From Pseudomonas paraeruginosa PA7 (lineage in GTDB: Bacteria > Pseudomonadota > Gammaproteobacteria > Pseudomonadales > Pseudomonadaceae): DNA of 64,000 nucleotides. Each line of letters starts with the position of its first letter. Position 1 is the stretch's first letter. Below the pieces are notes generated by a model. That model did no database searches, was not told the origin of the DNA, and was given only the letters and a program-made list of their open reading frames with translations. The translations under genes and the position numbers were made by a program. Positions 17,842 through 27,593 of this stretch are shown here, piece by piece. The DNA is taken from positions 2,546,001 to 2,610,000 of the forward strand of contig NC_009656.1 in the NCBI RefSeq assembly GCF_000017205.1, in the 5' to 3' direction.

Positions 17842-19167
17842 ATGAACGCAGTGGTGCTGGCGGTAGGGCTGATGCTCGTCCTCAGCCTTTGCCGTGTGCA
17901 TGTCGTGCTGGCGCTGATCATCGGCGCGGTGGTCGGCGGGCTGTTCGGCGGCCTCGGCCTGGAGGGCACCCTGAAGGCCTTCAACGGCGGCCTCGGCGGG
18001 GGCGCCACGGTGGCCCTGTCGTACGCCATGCTCGGCGCCTTCGCCGTGGCCATCGCCCGCTCCGGCGTGGCCCATGCGCTGGCCGACAGGGTCCTGGCGC
18101 TGCTCGGCCGGCACGACGCACAGGGCAAGGGCACCGGCGCGTTCAAGTGGATCCTGGTGGTCCTGCTGCTCTGCGTGGCGGTGTCCTCGCAGAACATCCT
18201 GCCGATCCACATCGCCTTCATCCCGCTGCTGGTGCCGCCGCTGCTCTATGTCTTGAGCAAGCTGCAGATCGATCGCCGGCTGATCGCCTGCGTCATCACC
18301 TTCGGCCTGATCACCCCGTACATGTTCCTGCCGGTAGGGTTCGGCAACATCTTCCTCAATGAAATCCTGCTGGCCAACGTGGCGCGCAATGGCGTCGACA
18401 TCAGCGGGATCGACGTCACCCACGCCATGTTCATCCCGGCCCTGGGCATGCTCGCCGGACTGCTCGTCGCGGTGCTGTTCAGCTACCGGCGCAAGCGCGC
18501 CTACGACCTGCAGAAGATCGAGCGGGCCGAACGCGTCGATGTCGCCTACAACCCGAAGAGCCTGGCGGTGGCCGGGGTCTCCATCGTCGCCGCGTTCGTC
18601 GTGCAGCTGTGGCTGGACTCGATGATCATCGGCGCGCTGGTCGGTTTCGTGGTCTTCTCGCTGTCCGGCGTGGTGCGCTGGAAGGAGGCCGACGACCTGT
18701 TCACCGAAGGCATGAAGATGATGGCCACCATCGGCTTCATCATGATCGCCGCGGCCGGTTTCGCCGAGGTGATGAAGGCCACCGGCGAGGTGCAGAGCCT
18801 GGTCGACGCCTCGGTGGCCTGGATCGGCAACAGCAAGGCGGTCGGCGCCATGCTGATGCTGCTGGTCGGCCTGCTGGTGACCATGGGCATCGGCTCGTCG
18901 TTCTCCACCGTGCCGATCATCGCCGCGATCTTCGTCCCGCTGGCCGTGCAGCTGGGCTTCAGCCCGCTGGCCATCGTCAGCATCGTCGGTACCGCCGGCG
19001 CCCTGGGCGACGCCGGCTCGCCGGCCTCGGACTCCACCCTCGGGCCGACCTCCGGGCTCAACGTCGACGGCCAGCACAACCACATCTGGGACACCGTGGT
19101 GCCGACCTTCCTGCACTACAACCTGCCCTTGCTGGTGTTCGGCTGGGCCGCCGCGATGCTGCTCTGA
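17842..19167 (+). CDS. Na+/H+ antiporter-superfamily transporter (YuiF-like)
   Basis: 441 residues with about eleven membrane helices and the GxGxS-type re-entrant stretches of ion-coupled carriers ([39 protein letters not shown]). It resembles the YuiF/NhaC-like antiporter and amino-acid carrier group; the substrate is not known. Lying between the TlpQ and CtpM receptor genes, it could import a compound that one of these receptors detects. AAGGAG precedes the ATG. Confidence 0.85.
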   Translation: MNAVVLAVGLMLVLSLCRVHVVLALIIGAVVGGLFGGLGLEGTLKAFNGGLGGGATVALSYAMLGAFAVAIARSGVAHALADRVLALLGRHDAQGKGTGAFKWILVVLLLCVAVSSQNILPIHIAFIPLLVPPLLYVLSKLQIDRRLIACVITFGLITPYMFLPVGFGNIFLNEILLANVARNGVDISGIDVTHAMFIPALGMLAGLLVAVLFSYRRKRAYDLQKIERAERVDVAYNPKSLAVAGVSIVAAFVVQLWLDSMIIGALVGFVVFSLSGVVRWKEADDLFTEGMKMMATIGFIMIAAAGFAEVMKATGEVQSLVDASVAWIGNSKAVGAMLMLLVGLLVTMGIGSSFSTVPIIAAIFVPLAVQLGFSPLAIVSIVGTAGALGDAGSPASDSTLGPTSGLNVDGQHNHIWDTVVPTFLHYNLPLLVFGWAAAMLL

Positions 19168-19223
19168 GTTCCGTTCCAGGCGGTCGCCTGACGGAATGTC
19201 GGGCCGGCCGCTTAAGCTTCCGA

Positions 19224-19257
19224 CGGGATTGCCGATGAATCGGGAATCCCGTTTTTT
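19224..19257 (+). terminator. Rho-independent terminator after the transporter
   Basis: CGGGATT and AATCCCG form a 7-bp stem around a 14-nt loop, followed by six T. Confidence 0.75.
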
Positions 19258-19283
19258 ATTGGGCGTCATGCTAGGAGTTGATG

Positions 19284-20966
19284 ATGCGTCTGACCCTGAA
19301 ATCCAAAGTCCTCCTGCTGGCCATGGTGCCGGTGCTGCTCTTCGCCCTGGTGCTCAGCGGCGGCGCGGTGCTGATCCTGCACAACCAGGCCGATGCCGAA
19401 ATAAAGGAAACCCGCGAGCGCCTGCTCGGCGACCGCCGCGCCGAACTCGAACACTACGTGCAGATCGCCATGGGCAGCATCCAGGCCGAGTACGACCGTT
19501 CGGCCAATGGCGACCTTGACGCCCGCGCCGAGGCCATCGCCCGCCTGTCGAAGATCAGGTACGGCAAGGACGGCTACATCTTCGGCTACGACTCCCAGGT
19601 GGTGCGCCTGTTTCGCGGCGACAGCCCGGTCGATGTCGGCAAGAGCTTCCGCGACCGCCGCGACCCCAGCGGCGTGTACCTCAACCGCGAGCTGGTGGAG
19701 GCGGGTCGCAACGGCAGCCACTACGTGACCTACACCTCGCCGCTGCCGGGCAACGAGAGCGTGATGGTGCCGAAGCTGTCGTACACCCTGTACCTGCCGA
19801 AGTGGGACATGGTGATCGGCTCGGCGATCAACCTCGACGGCGTCGAGGCGCAGCTGGGGGAGATCAAGCAGGCCATCGACGAGCGCATCGGCACCCTGAT
19901 CGCCAGCATCGTCGGCATCGCCGGCGTGCTCCTGGTGGTGTTGCTGGTGGTCGGCCTGGCGCTGGCCAACGCGATGCTGCGGCCGCTGCACCAGATCCGC
20001 CAGAACCTCGACGACATCGCCGCCGGCGAGGGCGACCTGACCCGTCGCCTGCCGGTGACCAGCCACGACGAGCTGGGCGAACTGGCCGGATCCTTCAACC
20101 GCTTCGTCGAGAAGATCCACGGCCTGGTGCGGCAGATCGCCGGGATGACCGGCGACCTCAAGCAACTGGTCGAGCAGATGTCGGCCCAGGCCGAGCGCTC
20201 CGAGCAGGCCATGGAGCGCCAGCGCCACGAGACCGACCAGGTCGCCACCGCGATCAACGAGATGTCCGCCGCCGCCCATGAAGTGGCGCAGAGCGCCCAG
20301 CGCGCCGCCGAGGCCGCGCAGCAGACCGACCACGAAGGCCAGGCGGCGAAGCGCGTGGTGGACGGCAGCATCGAGCGCATCCATGCGCTGGTTGGCGAGA
20401 TCCGCGACAGCGGCACTTCGCTGGACAGCCTGCAGCAGGACGTGCAGTCCATCGTCAGTGTGCTCGGGGTGATCCGCTCCATCGCCGAGCAGACCAACCT
20501 GCTGGCGCTCAACGCGGCCATCGAGGCGGCCCGCGCCGGCGAGGCCGGGCGCGGTTTCGCGGTGGTCGCCGACGAGGTGCGCGCGCTGGCCAGCCGCACC
20601 CAGCAGAGCACCCAGGAGATCCAGGGCATGATCGATCGCCTGCAGCAGGGCACCAACGCCGCGGTCGACGCCATGCGCCGCTCGGGCGAGGCCGGCGAGG
20701 GCACCAGCAGCCAGGCCAACCAGGCCGGCGACTCGCTGGACGCCATCGCCCAGCTGATCGCCACCATCAACGCGATGAACGCGCAGATCGCCAGCGCCGC
20801 CGAGGAACAGACCGCGGTGGCCGAGGAGATCAACCGCAGCGTGCACCAGATCGCCGGCGCCGTGGACAGCGTCGCCGACGAGGCCCAGCAGGGCGCGCAG
20901 ACCGCCCGCAACCTGGCGCAGCTGGGCCAGGGCCTGGGCCGGCTGGTCGGGCAGTTCCGCATCTGA
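19284..20966 (+). CDS. ctpM: CtpM chemoreceptor (malate)
   Basis: 560 residues: TM1 about 8-30, single-Cache periplasmic domain (about 35-185, with the [12 protein letters not shown] core), TM2 near 195-217, HAMP, and the methyl-accepting signalling hairpin ([17 protein letters not shown]). Gene order identifies it as PA2652, reported as the malate receptor CtpM. Three in-frame starts lie together (TTG 19278, ATG 19281, ATG 19284); the last is best spaced from AGGAG. Confidence 0.93.
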   Translation: MRLTLKSKVLLLAMVPVLLFALVLSGGAVLILHNQADAEIKETRERLLGDRRAELEHYVQIAMGSIQAEYDRSANGDLDARAEAIARLSKIRYGKDGYIFGYDSQVVRLFRGDSPVDVGKSFRDRRDPSGVYLNRELVEAGRNGSHYVTYTSPLPGNESVMVPKLSYTLYLPKWDMVIGSAINLDGVEAQLGEIKQAIDERIGTLIASIVGIAGVLLVVLLVVGLALANAMLRPLHQIRQNLDDIAAGEGDLTRRLPVTSHDELGELAGSFNRFVEKIHGLVRQIAGMTGDLKQLVEQMSAQAERSEQAMERQRHETDQVATAINEMSAAAHEVAQSAQRAAEAAQQTDHEGQAAKRVVDGSIERIHALVGEIRDSGTSLDSLQQDVQSIVSVLGVIRSIAEQTNLLALNAAIEAARAGEAGRGFAVVADEVRALASRTQQSTQEIQGMIDRLQQGTNAAVDAMRRSGEAGEGTSSQANQAGDSLDAIAQLIATINAMNAQIASAAEEQTAVAEEINRSVHQIAGAVDSVADEAQQGAQTARNLAQLGQGLGRLVGQFRI

Positions 20967-21123
20967 GCCTTCCCGCGTGACCGCTGCCGGCAAAAGAGCC
21001 AGCCGGCAGTGGTGCGCCACAGAGCCTTCCTGTCATTATTCGGCGAAGCCGACCGGCGCGCGTGAACGATCCGTGCCCGCCGGCTGACTAATGCTTTGCT
21101 TCCCACTGCCAGACGGATTGGAC

Positions 21124-22182
21124 ATGCTCGACACGAAACTGGAATCCCGGACCTTTCTCCTGTTGCTGGCGGTGGTCACGCTCGCCTTCGGCTGGCTGTT
21201 GCTGCCGTTCTACGGCGCGGTGTTCTGGGGCACCATCCTGGCGATCATCTTCGCCCCGGTGCAGCGCCGCCTGCAGGTGCGCCTGAAGGACCGGAAGAAC
21301 CTCGCGGCGCTGATCACCCTGTCGATCTGCGTACTGATCGTGATCATCCCGGTGATCTTCATCGCCGGCTCGCTGGTGCAGGAAGGCGCGAGCGTCTACC
21401 AGCGGGTCAAGTCCGGCGAGCTGAACTTCGCCGCCTACCTGCAGCAGGCGGTGGCCGCCTTGCCGCCCTCGGTGCACCAGTGGCTGGAGCGCTTCGACCT
21501 GACCAACCTCGCCAGCCTTCAGGAGAAGCTTTCCTCGGTGGCCATGCAGGCCAGCCAGGTGGTGGCGACCAAGGCGTTCAGCATCGGCCAGAACACCTTC
21601 GACTTCGTCATCAGCTTCGGCATCATGCTCTACCTGCTGTTCTTCCTCCTGCGCGACGGTCGTGTGCTCGGCCGGCGGATCAAGCAGGCGGTGCCGCTGA
21701 GCCAGGAACACAAGCACCATCTGTTCGCCAAGTTCACCACGGTGATCCGCGCCACGGTGAAGGGCAACATCGCCGTGGCCGCCACCCAGGGCGCCCTCGG
21801 CGGCCTGATCTTCTGGCTGCTGGGCATCGAGGGCGCATTGCTCTGGGGCACCCTGATGGCCTTCCTGTCGCTGCTGCCGGCGATCGGCGCGGCGCTGATC
21901 TGGGCGCCGGTGGCGGCCTACTTCCTGCTCACCGGGGCGATCTGGCAGGGCGTGGTGCTGATCCTGTTCTGCGTGGTGGTGATCGGCCTGGTGGACAACA
22001 TCCTGCGTCCGATCCTGGTCGGCAAGGACACCAAGATGCCGGACTACGTGGTGCTGATCTCCACCCTCGGCGGCATGGCCCTGTTCGGCCTCAACGGTTT
22101 CGTCATCGGTCCGCTGATCGCCGCGCTGTTCATGGCCAGTTGGGACCTGTTCACCGGGCGCGAGGAGGAACCGCTGGCCTGA
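21124..22182 (+). CDS. AI-2E transporter family permease
   Basis: 352 residues, about eight membrane helices in the TqsA/PerM (UPF0118) pattern, with the family GNIAVAATQGALGGLIFWLLG and the late FVIGPLIAALF. Members export quorum or ion-linked substrates; a specific substrate cannot be named. The ATG at 21124 (MLDTKLESR) fits the family better than the upstream one at 21091. It is the last apparently core gene before the inserted cassette and ends in a strong terminator. Confidence 0.87.
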   Translation: MLDTKLESRTFLLLLAVVTLAFGWLLLPFYGAVFWGTILAIIFAPVQRRLQVRLKDRKNLAALITLSICVLIVIIPVIFIAGSLVQEGASVYQRVKSGELNFAAYLQQAVAALPPSVHQWLERFDLTNLASLQEKLSSVAMQASQVVATKAFSIGQNTFDFVISFGIMLYLLFFLLRDGRVLGRRIKQAVPLSQEHKHHLFAKFTTVIRATVKGNIAVAATQGALGGLIFWLLGIEGALLWGTLMAFLSLLPAIGAALIWAPVAAYFLLTGAIWQGVVLILFCVVVIGLVDNILRPILVGKDTKMPDYVVLISTLGGMALFGLNGFVIGPLIAALFMASWDLFTGREEEPLA

Positions 22183-22214
22183 TCGCGGGCGCGCCGCGCG
22201 CCGAAGCAGAAGAA

Positions 22215-22240
22215 GCCGTGGCTCCAGCCACGGCTTTTTT
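22215..22240 (+). terminator. Rho-independent terminator after AI-2E-family gene
   Basis: GCCGTGGCT and AGCCACGGC form the stem, followed by six T. It separates the core gene from the downstream cassette. Confidence 0.85.
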
Positions 22241-22313
22241 CGTGGTGCGCTCCCCGCCGGAGGACGTTGCGCAGGCGCTGTCGGCACGGAGGAAGCGCCC
22301 GGTTTTATGAAAT

Positions 22314-22336
22314 CCAGAATCCGGTCCGGATCCTGG
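22314..22336. promoter_or_regulatory. 23-bp inverted repeat, probable activator site of the cassette
   Basis: CCAGAATCCGG and CCGGATCCTGG are inverted repeats of 11 bp around a single T, with one mismatched pair. Its centre lies about 140 bp upstream of the sigma-54 promoter, a usual distance for an enhancer-binding protein, and the operon encodes such a protein with a Fis-type DNA-binding domain. Binding is inferred. Confidence 0.65.
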
Positions 22337-22400
22337 AATCCCTCCCTCTCGGATGGCCGCAACGAGCGCTGCGAGGCGTGCCGAAGACCTCGGGTTTAAT

Positions 22401-22422
22401 TTTTATCTTATTGATAATAAAA
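22401..22422. repeat. AT-rich dyad upstream of the cassette promoter
   Basis: TTTTAT and ATAAAA arms flank a 10-bp AT-rich centre, in a short A+T island (about 22395-22432) unlike the flanking GC-rich DNA. It lies between the putative enhancer and the promoter, and could aid DNA bending (IHF-like) or MvaT/MvaU silencing. No clear IHF consensus was identified. Confidence 0.4.
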
Positions 22423-22457
22423 GACTTTTAATGAAGGCGTGAGGGCGCTTGCCTGGT

Positions 22458-22474
22458 TTGGCACGCGGCCTGCT
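22458..22474 (+). promoter_or_regulatory. Sigma-54 (-24/-12) promoter of the VTC cassette
   Basis: TTGGCACG, four bases, then CTGCT: the invariant GG (22460-22461) and GC (22472-22473) are exactly 10 nt apart. One mismatch to TTGGCACG-N4-TTGCW. It would start transcription near 22485, 35 bp before the first gene. Confidence 0.8.
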
Positions 22475-22519
22475 ATCTGGCTCCGAAACACGGCATTTCG
22501 CCCATATCGGAGTAGAACC

Positions 22520-23104
22520 TTGCTATCAGCTTTCCTTCACACCCCCCTGTTCGAACTACTGGCCCGCTTCTGTATCGACATCGTCGCGGCACTCGTGTTG
22601 ATCTTCGGCATGTATTACCGGCGCCACCAGGACAAGGAACTGGTCACCGCCGCGGCGCTGTTCAACATCTTCGTGTTCGCCGTGCTGACCATCCTCTCCA
22701 GCGTCGAGTTCAGCGTCGCCGCCGGCTTCGGCCTGTTCGCCATCCTCGCGCTGTTCACCCTGCGCTCCGAGCCGATCAGCAAGATCGAGATCACCTATTT
22801 CTTCGGCAGCGTCGCCATCGCGGTCATCTGCTCGGTGCAGGGCACCACGCTGCCGCTGATCGCGGCGACGGTGCTGCTGGTGCTGCTGGGCGCCTACGTA
22901 TTCGACCATCCACGGATCCTGCGCTCGGTGGAGAACATCAAGATCACCTTCGACCAGATCAACGTGCATGCGCTCTCCGACCCCGCGGCGATGAACGCCG
23001 ACATCGCCGAGCGGCTCGGCGTGGAAGTGGTGTCCTACGAGGTCCGCTCCATCGATTACCTCAATGACACGGCCAGCATGCGGGTCTTCTACCGCAAACG
23101 TTGA
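22520..23104 (+). CDS. DUF4956 membrane protein
   Basis: 194 residues from a TTG start placed 7 nt after GGAG; an earlier ATG (22439) lies upstream of the sigma-54 promoter and would be absent from that transcript. Four to five membrane helices fill the N-terminal 140 residues (ARFCIDIVAALVLIFGMYY onward) and a soluble alpha/beta tail follows (FDQINVHALSD to the end). DUF4956 proteins are commonly encoded beside VTC-domain polymerases, as here. Likely the membrane partner of the next gene, 11 nt downstream; biochemical role unknown. Confidence 0.85.
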   Translation: MLSAFLHTPLFELLARFCIDIVAALVLIFGMYYRRHQDKELVTAAALFNIFVFAVLTILSSVEFSVAAGFGLFAILALFTLRSEPISKIEITYFFGSVAIAVICSVQGTTLPLIAATVLLVLLGAYVFDHPRILRSVENIKITFDQINVHALSDPAAMNADIAERLGVEVVSYEVRSIDYLNDTASMRVFYRKR

Positions 23105-23115
23105 GGACGACCGCC

Positions 23116-23964
23116 ATGAACCTGCATACCGAGCCGCTCGCCTTCGCCCCGCGCCGCGCGGTGTCACGAGCCGACGAGGCTTGCCCGGCCCGTCCGGACC
23201 AGCTGTTCCGCGCCATCGGCCTCGAACGGCTCAATGCCACCGCCTCGATGCTGGTGCGCCGCGACAACAAGTACGTGGTTCGCGAGGAATGCCTGGCGCC
23301 GGCCTGGACGGAACTGGCCGAACGCTTCGACATGCTCGAGATCGACGGGACGCGCGACTTCACCTACGACACCTGCTATTTCGACGATCCCGCCCACACC
23401 AGCTACTTCGACCACCACCGTGGCCGCCGCCAGCGCTGCAAGATTCGCATGCGTCGCTACGTCGACGCCCGCCTGTGCTTCGCCGAGATCAAGCTCAAGG
23501 GCAAGCGCGGGCAGACCGAGAAACGCCGCGTGGCCTGCCCGCTGGAGCAATACGGGAGGCTGGACGAAGGCAGCGAGGCGCAGATCCGCGCGGCCTACCG
23601 CGAACTCTACGGTCGCGCGTTCGAGCAGGTGCTGGAGCCCGTCGTGTGGATGCGCTACCGCAGGACGACGCTGGTCGCCAGGGAGGGCGGCGAGCGCATG
23701 ACCATCGACCGTGGCCTGGTGTTCATGGATGCCTCCGGCACCTGCCGGATAGACGACGACCTGGTCATCGTCGAGACCAAGTCGGGCAACGCCAACGGCA
23801 TCGCCGACAAGATCCTCCGCGCCCTGCACCAGCATCCCACCAATGGCGCGTCCAAGTACTGCGTCAGCCTGGCCGCGCTGGGGAGGGTCGGCAAGTACAA
23901 CAAGCTGCTGCCCGCGCTGCGCAAGCTCGACGCGCTTCCCGTCCGCGCCGCGTGGCCGGCGTGA
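23116..23964 (+). CDS. VTC-domain (polyphosphate polymerase-like) protein
   Basis: 282 residues matching the VTC domain, a triphosphate-tunnel fold that in yeast Vtc4 makes polyphosphate from ATP. The charged tunnel residues are present: RRDNKY (48-53), KIRMRRY (109-115), EIKLK (124-128), EKRR (135-138), YRRTT (181-185), TIDRG (196-200), the metal-binding ETK (220-222), and the SKY strand (246-248). No membrane segment, so it probably works in the cytoplasm docked on the DUF4956 protein. Catalysis is inferred from intact residues; no CotH-kinase partner, often found with such genes, is seen. Confidence 0.85.
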   Translation: MNLHTEPLAFAPRRAVSRADEACPARPDQLFRAIGLERLNATASMLVRRDNKYVVREECLAPAWTELAERFDMLEIDGTRDFTYDTCYFDDPAHTSYFDHHRGRRQRCKIRMRRYVDARLCFAEIKLKGKRGQTEKRRVACPLEQYGRLDEGSEAQIRAAYRELYGRAFEQVLEPVVWMRYRRTTLVAREGGERMTIDRGLVFMDASGTCRIDDDLVIVETKSGNANGIADKILRALHQHPTNGASKYCVSLAALGRVGKYNKLLPALRKLDALPVRAAWPA

Positions 23965-24019
23965 GCCACGAACCGCATCCTGCCTCCTGCCAGGCTGTCC
24001 ACCCACGCAAGGAAAACCC

Positions 24020-24976
24020 ATGCATCGCAAACTACTGCCGACCGCCATCCTGGCCAGTCTCGCGCTATTGACGGCCTGCGACCGGGACGCCGATGTCGCC
24101 AGGACATCATCCGCACCGGCGCCATCCAGCGTGCGCTCCGATCCGACGCGCTTCGCCTTCCCCTCCACCGCGAGGGTGGACGGCGTCCTCCTGAGCGAGC
24201 TTTCCGGCCTGGCCTGGGACGCGGAGAAGAAACGCCTGTACGCCGTATCCGACACCGGCCACCTGTTCCACTTCCGCCTGCGCCTCGACGGTGACACGCT
24301 CGCCGAGCTCGAGCCGATCGCCGCCAGCGCCCTGCTGGATGCGCAAGGCGCTGGCGGCAACGCCGGGGAATTCAATGCGGAAGGCCTGGCGCTGCTCGAT
24401 GCGGCGAACGGCCGGGCGGCTGGCGAACTCGTCGTCGCGCTGGAAGGCAAACCGTCCAGGCTCGCCCGCTTCAGCGTTGATGGCCGTCTGCTGGGCGAGT
24501 TGGAAGTACCGTCGCCAGCCGCCGACCTGAACCTCTATCGCAAGAAGGGCCGCGGCCTGGAGGCGGTGGCGATGCATCCCGCGCACGGCCTCCTGACCGC
24601 CCCCGAGTCGCCGCTGCTGGGACAGCCGGACGAGCGCCATGTGGTGTACGCCAGGGGGCGGCACTGGTCCTTCGCGCGGCAGTCGCCCGGCAGCCGGCTC
24701 AAGGCGATCGACGTGCTGCCGGATGGCAGCCTGATCGTCCTCGAGCGCAACAAGGCGGGCTCGAAGGACGCGCTGTCGGCCAGCGTGCGCCGCATCGATC
24801 TCGCCGCCTGTGGCGTGGACGGCCTGTGCGCCGCCGAGGTCCTGGCCATCCTTCCCGTCGGGCCGGACAACTTCGAGGGCATGACCCTGCTCGACTCCCG
24901 CCACATCCTGCTGGTCAGCGACAACGCCGGCCTGGTCAACCGGGACACGCTCTTCGTGCTGGTGGCCCGGCCATGA
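24020..24976 (+). CDS. Phytase-esterase-like lipoprotein
   Basis: 318 residues. Signal peptide with lipobox LTAC, lipidated Cys20, so it is membrane-anchored in the periplasm or outer membrane. The mature part resembles the beta-propeller family annotated as esterase-like activity of phytase (LSELSGLAWDAEKKRLYAVSDTG, NAEGLALL, DNFEGMTLL, LLVSDNAGL). The enzyme role of that family is poorly defined, but phosphate-ester hydrolysis would fit the phosphate theme of its neighbours. AAGGAAAA precedes the ATG. Its stop overlaps an in-frame ATG of the next gene. Confidence 0.8.
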   Translation: MHRKLLPTAILASLALLTACDRDADVARTSSAPAPSSVRSDPTRFAFPSTARVDGVLLSELSGLAWDAEKKRLYAVSDTGHLFHFRLRLDGDTLAELEPIAASALLDAQGAGGNAGEFNAEGLALLDAANGRAAGELVVALEGKPSRLARFSVDGRLLGELEVPSPAADLNLYRKKGRGLEAVAMHPAHGLLTAPESPLLGQPDERHVVYARGRHWSFARQSPGSRLKAIDVLPDGSLIVLERNKAGSKDALSASVRRIDLAACGVDGLCAAEVLAILPVGPDNFEGMTLLDSRHILLVSDNAGLVNRDTLFVLVARP

Positions 24977-25008
24977 GCAGCCAACCACGGATTCCGGCGG
25001 AGCGCGGC

Positions 25009-26142
25009 ATGAAGAAGACCCTGTTGCTCGCTTTGCCCATGGCATGCCTGGCGGCGGTGACGGACGCGGGCGCGTTCGAGATCAAGCTCGGCGGCCGCCT
25101 GCATCTCGACTACGCGGCGCACCGGGCCGACGTCAAGCCGCTGGACAATGGCTTCCTCGTGCGCCGTGCGAAGCTGGGTGTCGACGGCAGGCTCGTTGAC
25201 GACTGGTCGTTCGAGCTTTCCTACGATTTTGCCGATCCCTATCAGGTCACCGATGACGGTTCCACCAAGGTGGGCAGGTTCAAGGATGGCTTCGACGACG
25301 TCGCGCTTCGCTACGAGGGTTGGAAGCCTGCCGATATAGACATCGGCCAGTTCAAGGTGCCGTTCGGGCTGGAGGAACTGACCAGCTCGAACAACATCGG
25401 CTTCATCGAACGGGCATTGCCGACCGCCGCCTTCGCTCCGGCGCGGCGGCTTGGCGCGGGGCTCGGCAGGAACCGCGAGCGCTACACCCTGTCGGCCATG
25501 GGCTTCGGCTCCTCCATCGATGGCGGCGACCAGGGCCGCGGTGCCGCGGCGCGGGCGACCTTCACCCCGGTCGACGGTGGCGCGGGCGGAACCCTGCTGC
25601 ACCTGGGCCTCGCCGCGGTGGTCGAGCGCCCGAAGGGCGACGTCAAGTTCAATGCGCGGCCGGAATCCAGGGTCGCGGACGTGAAGCTGCTGAACACCGG
25701 CACGCTGCGCGATGTCGAGCGTATCGAGCGCGGCGGGCTCGAGGCCGCCTGGCGCTCCGGCCCGCTCTCGCTGCAGGCGGAATGGATGCGCGCCGCGCTG
25801 GAGCGCAGCCACGGCAGCCCCGATGCGCACCTGCGGGGCTGGTACGTGATGGGCAGCTGGTTGCTCACCGGTGAGTCTCGCCAGTACAGGAACGGTCGGT
25901 TCAGGGGCGTTCCGCTGCAGCGGCCGGGTGGCGCCTGGGAGCTGGTCGCGCGCTACAGCCATCTCGACCTCGACGATGGCAGGCTGCGGGGGGGCGAGGA
26001 GAGCAACCTGGCGCTGGGCGTCAACTACTACGCCACCAAGCACCTGCGTATCATGCTCGACTACATCGACGTGCGCAGTGAGCGCCGGGGCAGGAGGGAC
26101 GACCCGGAGATCCTCGCGCTGCGCACGCAGCTGGCGTTTTAG
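25009..26142 (+). CDS. OprP/OprO-like polyanion-selective porin
   Basis: 377 residues with signal peptide MKKTLLLALPMACLAAV ending near DAGA, then a 16-strand-type outer-membrane barrel with the OprP family opening (EIKLGGRLHLDYA...FLVRRAKLGVDGRL) and signature GQFKVPFGLEELTSSNNIGFIERA; it ends in Phe as barrels do. OprP and OprO admit phosphate and pyrophosphate/polyphosphate through Arg/Lys ladders. The start with GGAG at 6 nt (25009) is preferred to ATG 24973, which overlaps the lipoprotein gene but would spoil the signal peptide. Its anion preference is inferred. Confidence 0.87.
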   Translation: MKKTLLLALPMACLAAVTDAGAFEIKLGGRLHLDYAAHRADVKPLDNGFLVRRAKLGVDGRLVDDWSFELSYDFADPYQVTDDGSTKVGRFKDGFDDVALRYEGWKPADIDIGQFKVPFGLEELTSSNNIGFIERALPTAAFAPARRLGAGLGRNRERYTLSAMGFGSSIDGGDQGRGAAARATFTPVDGGAGGTLLHLGLAAVVERPKGDVKFNARPESRVADVKLLNTGTLRDVERIERGGLEAAWRSGPLSLQAEWMRAALERSHGSPDAHLRGWYVMGSWLLTGESRQYRNGRFRGVPLQRPGGAWELVARYSHLDLDDGRLRGGEESNLALGVNYYATKHLRIMLDYIDVRSERRGRRDDPEILALRTQLAF

Positions 26143-26170
26143 GGGGCGCTGGCCCTCGTGGAGACCAATC

Positions 26171-27529
<1,359 letters not shown>

Positions 27530-27531
27530 GC

Positions 27532-27563
27532 CCGCATGCCGGCGCCTGGGCGCCGGCATGCGG
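27532..27563 (+). repeat. Long perfect hairpin between regulator and kinase genes
   Basis: CCGCATGCCGGCGCC and its exact reverse complement lie 2 nt apart, giving a stem of up to 15 bp (13-14 in practice). It starts 2 nt after the regulator stop and ends 30 nt before the kinase ATG. No T-run follows, so it may reduce downstream expression or protect the upstream mRNA end, setting the kinase:regulator ratio. Confidence 0.8.
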
Positions 27564-27593
27564 AATTCACGGCGCGGCAGGGAGGAGCGCGAC

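Noticed and set aside
15691..19167. Very long plus-strand frame (1158 codons) reading into the transporter
   Set aside because: Its first 700 codons are antisense to tlpQ; the real transporter starts at 17842 after AAGGAG.
22439..22519. Upstream ATG start for the DUF4956 gene
   Set aside because: Lies before the sigma-54 promoter and adds a basic, non-family N-terminus; TTG at 22520 has a proper ribosome site.
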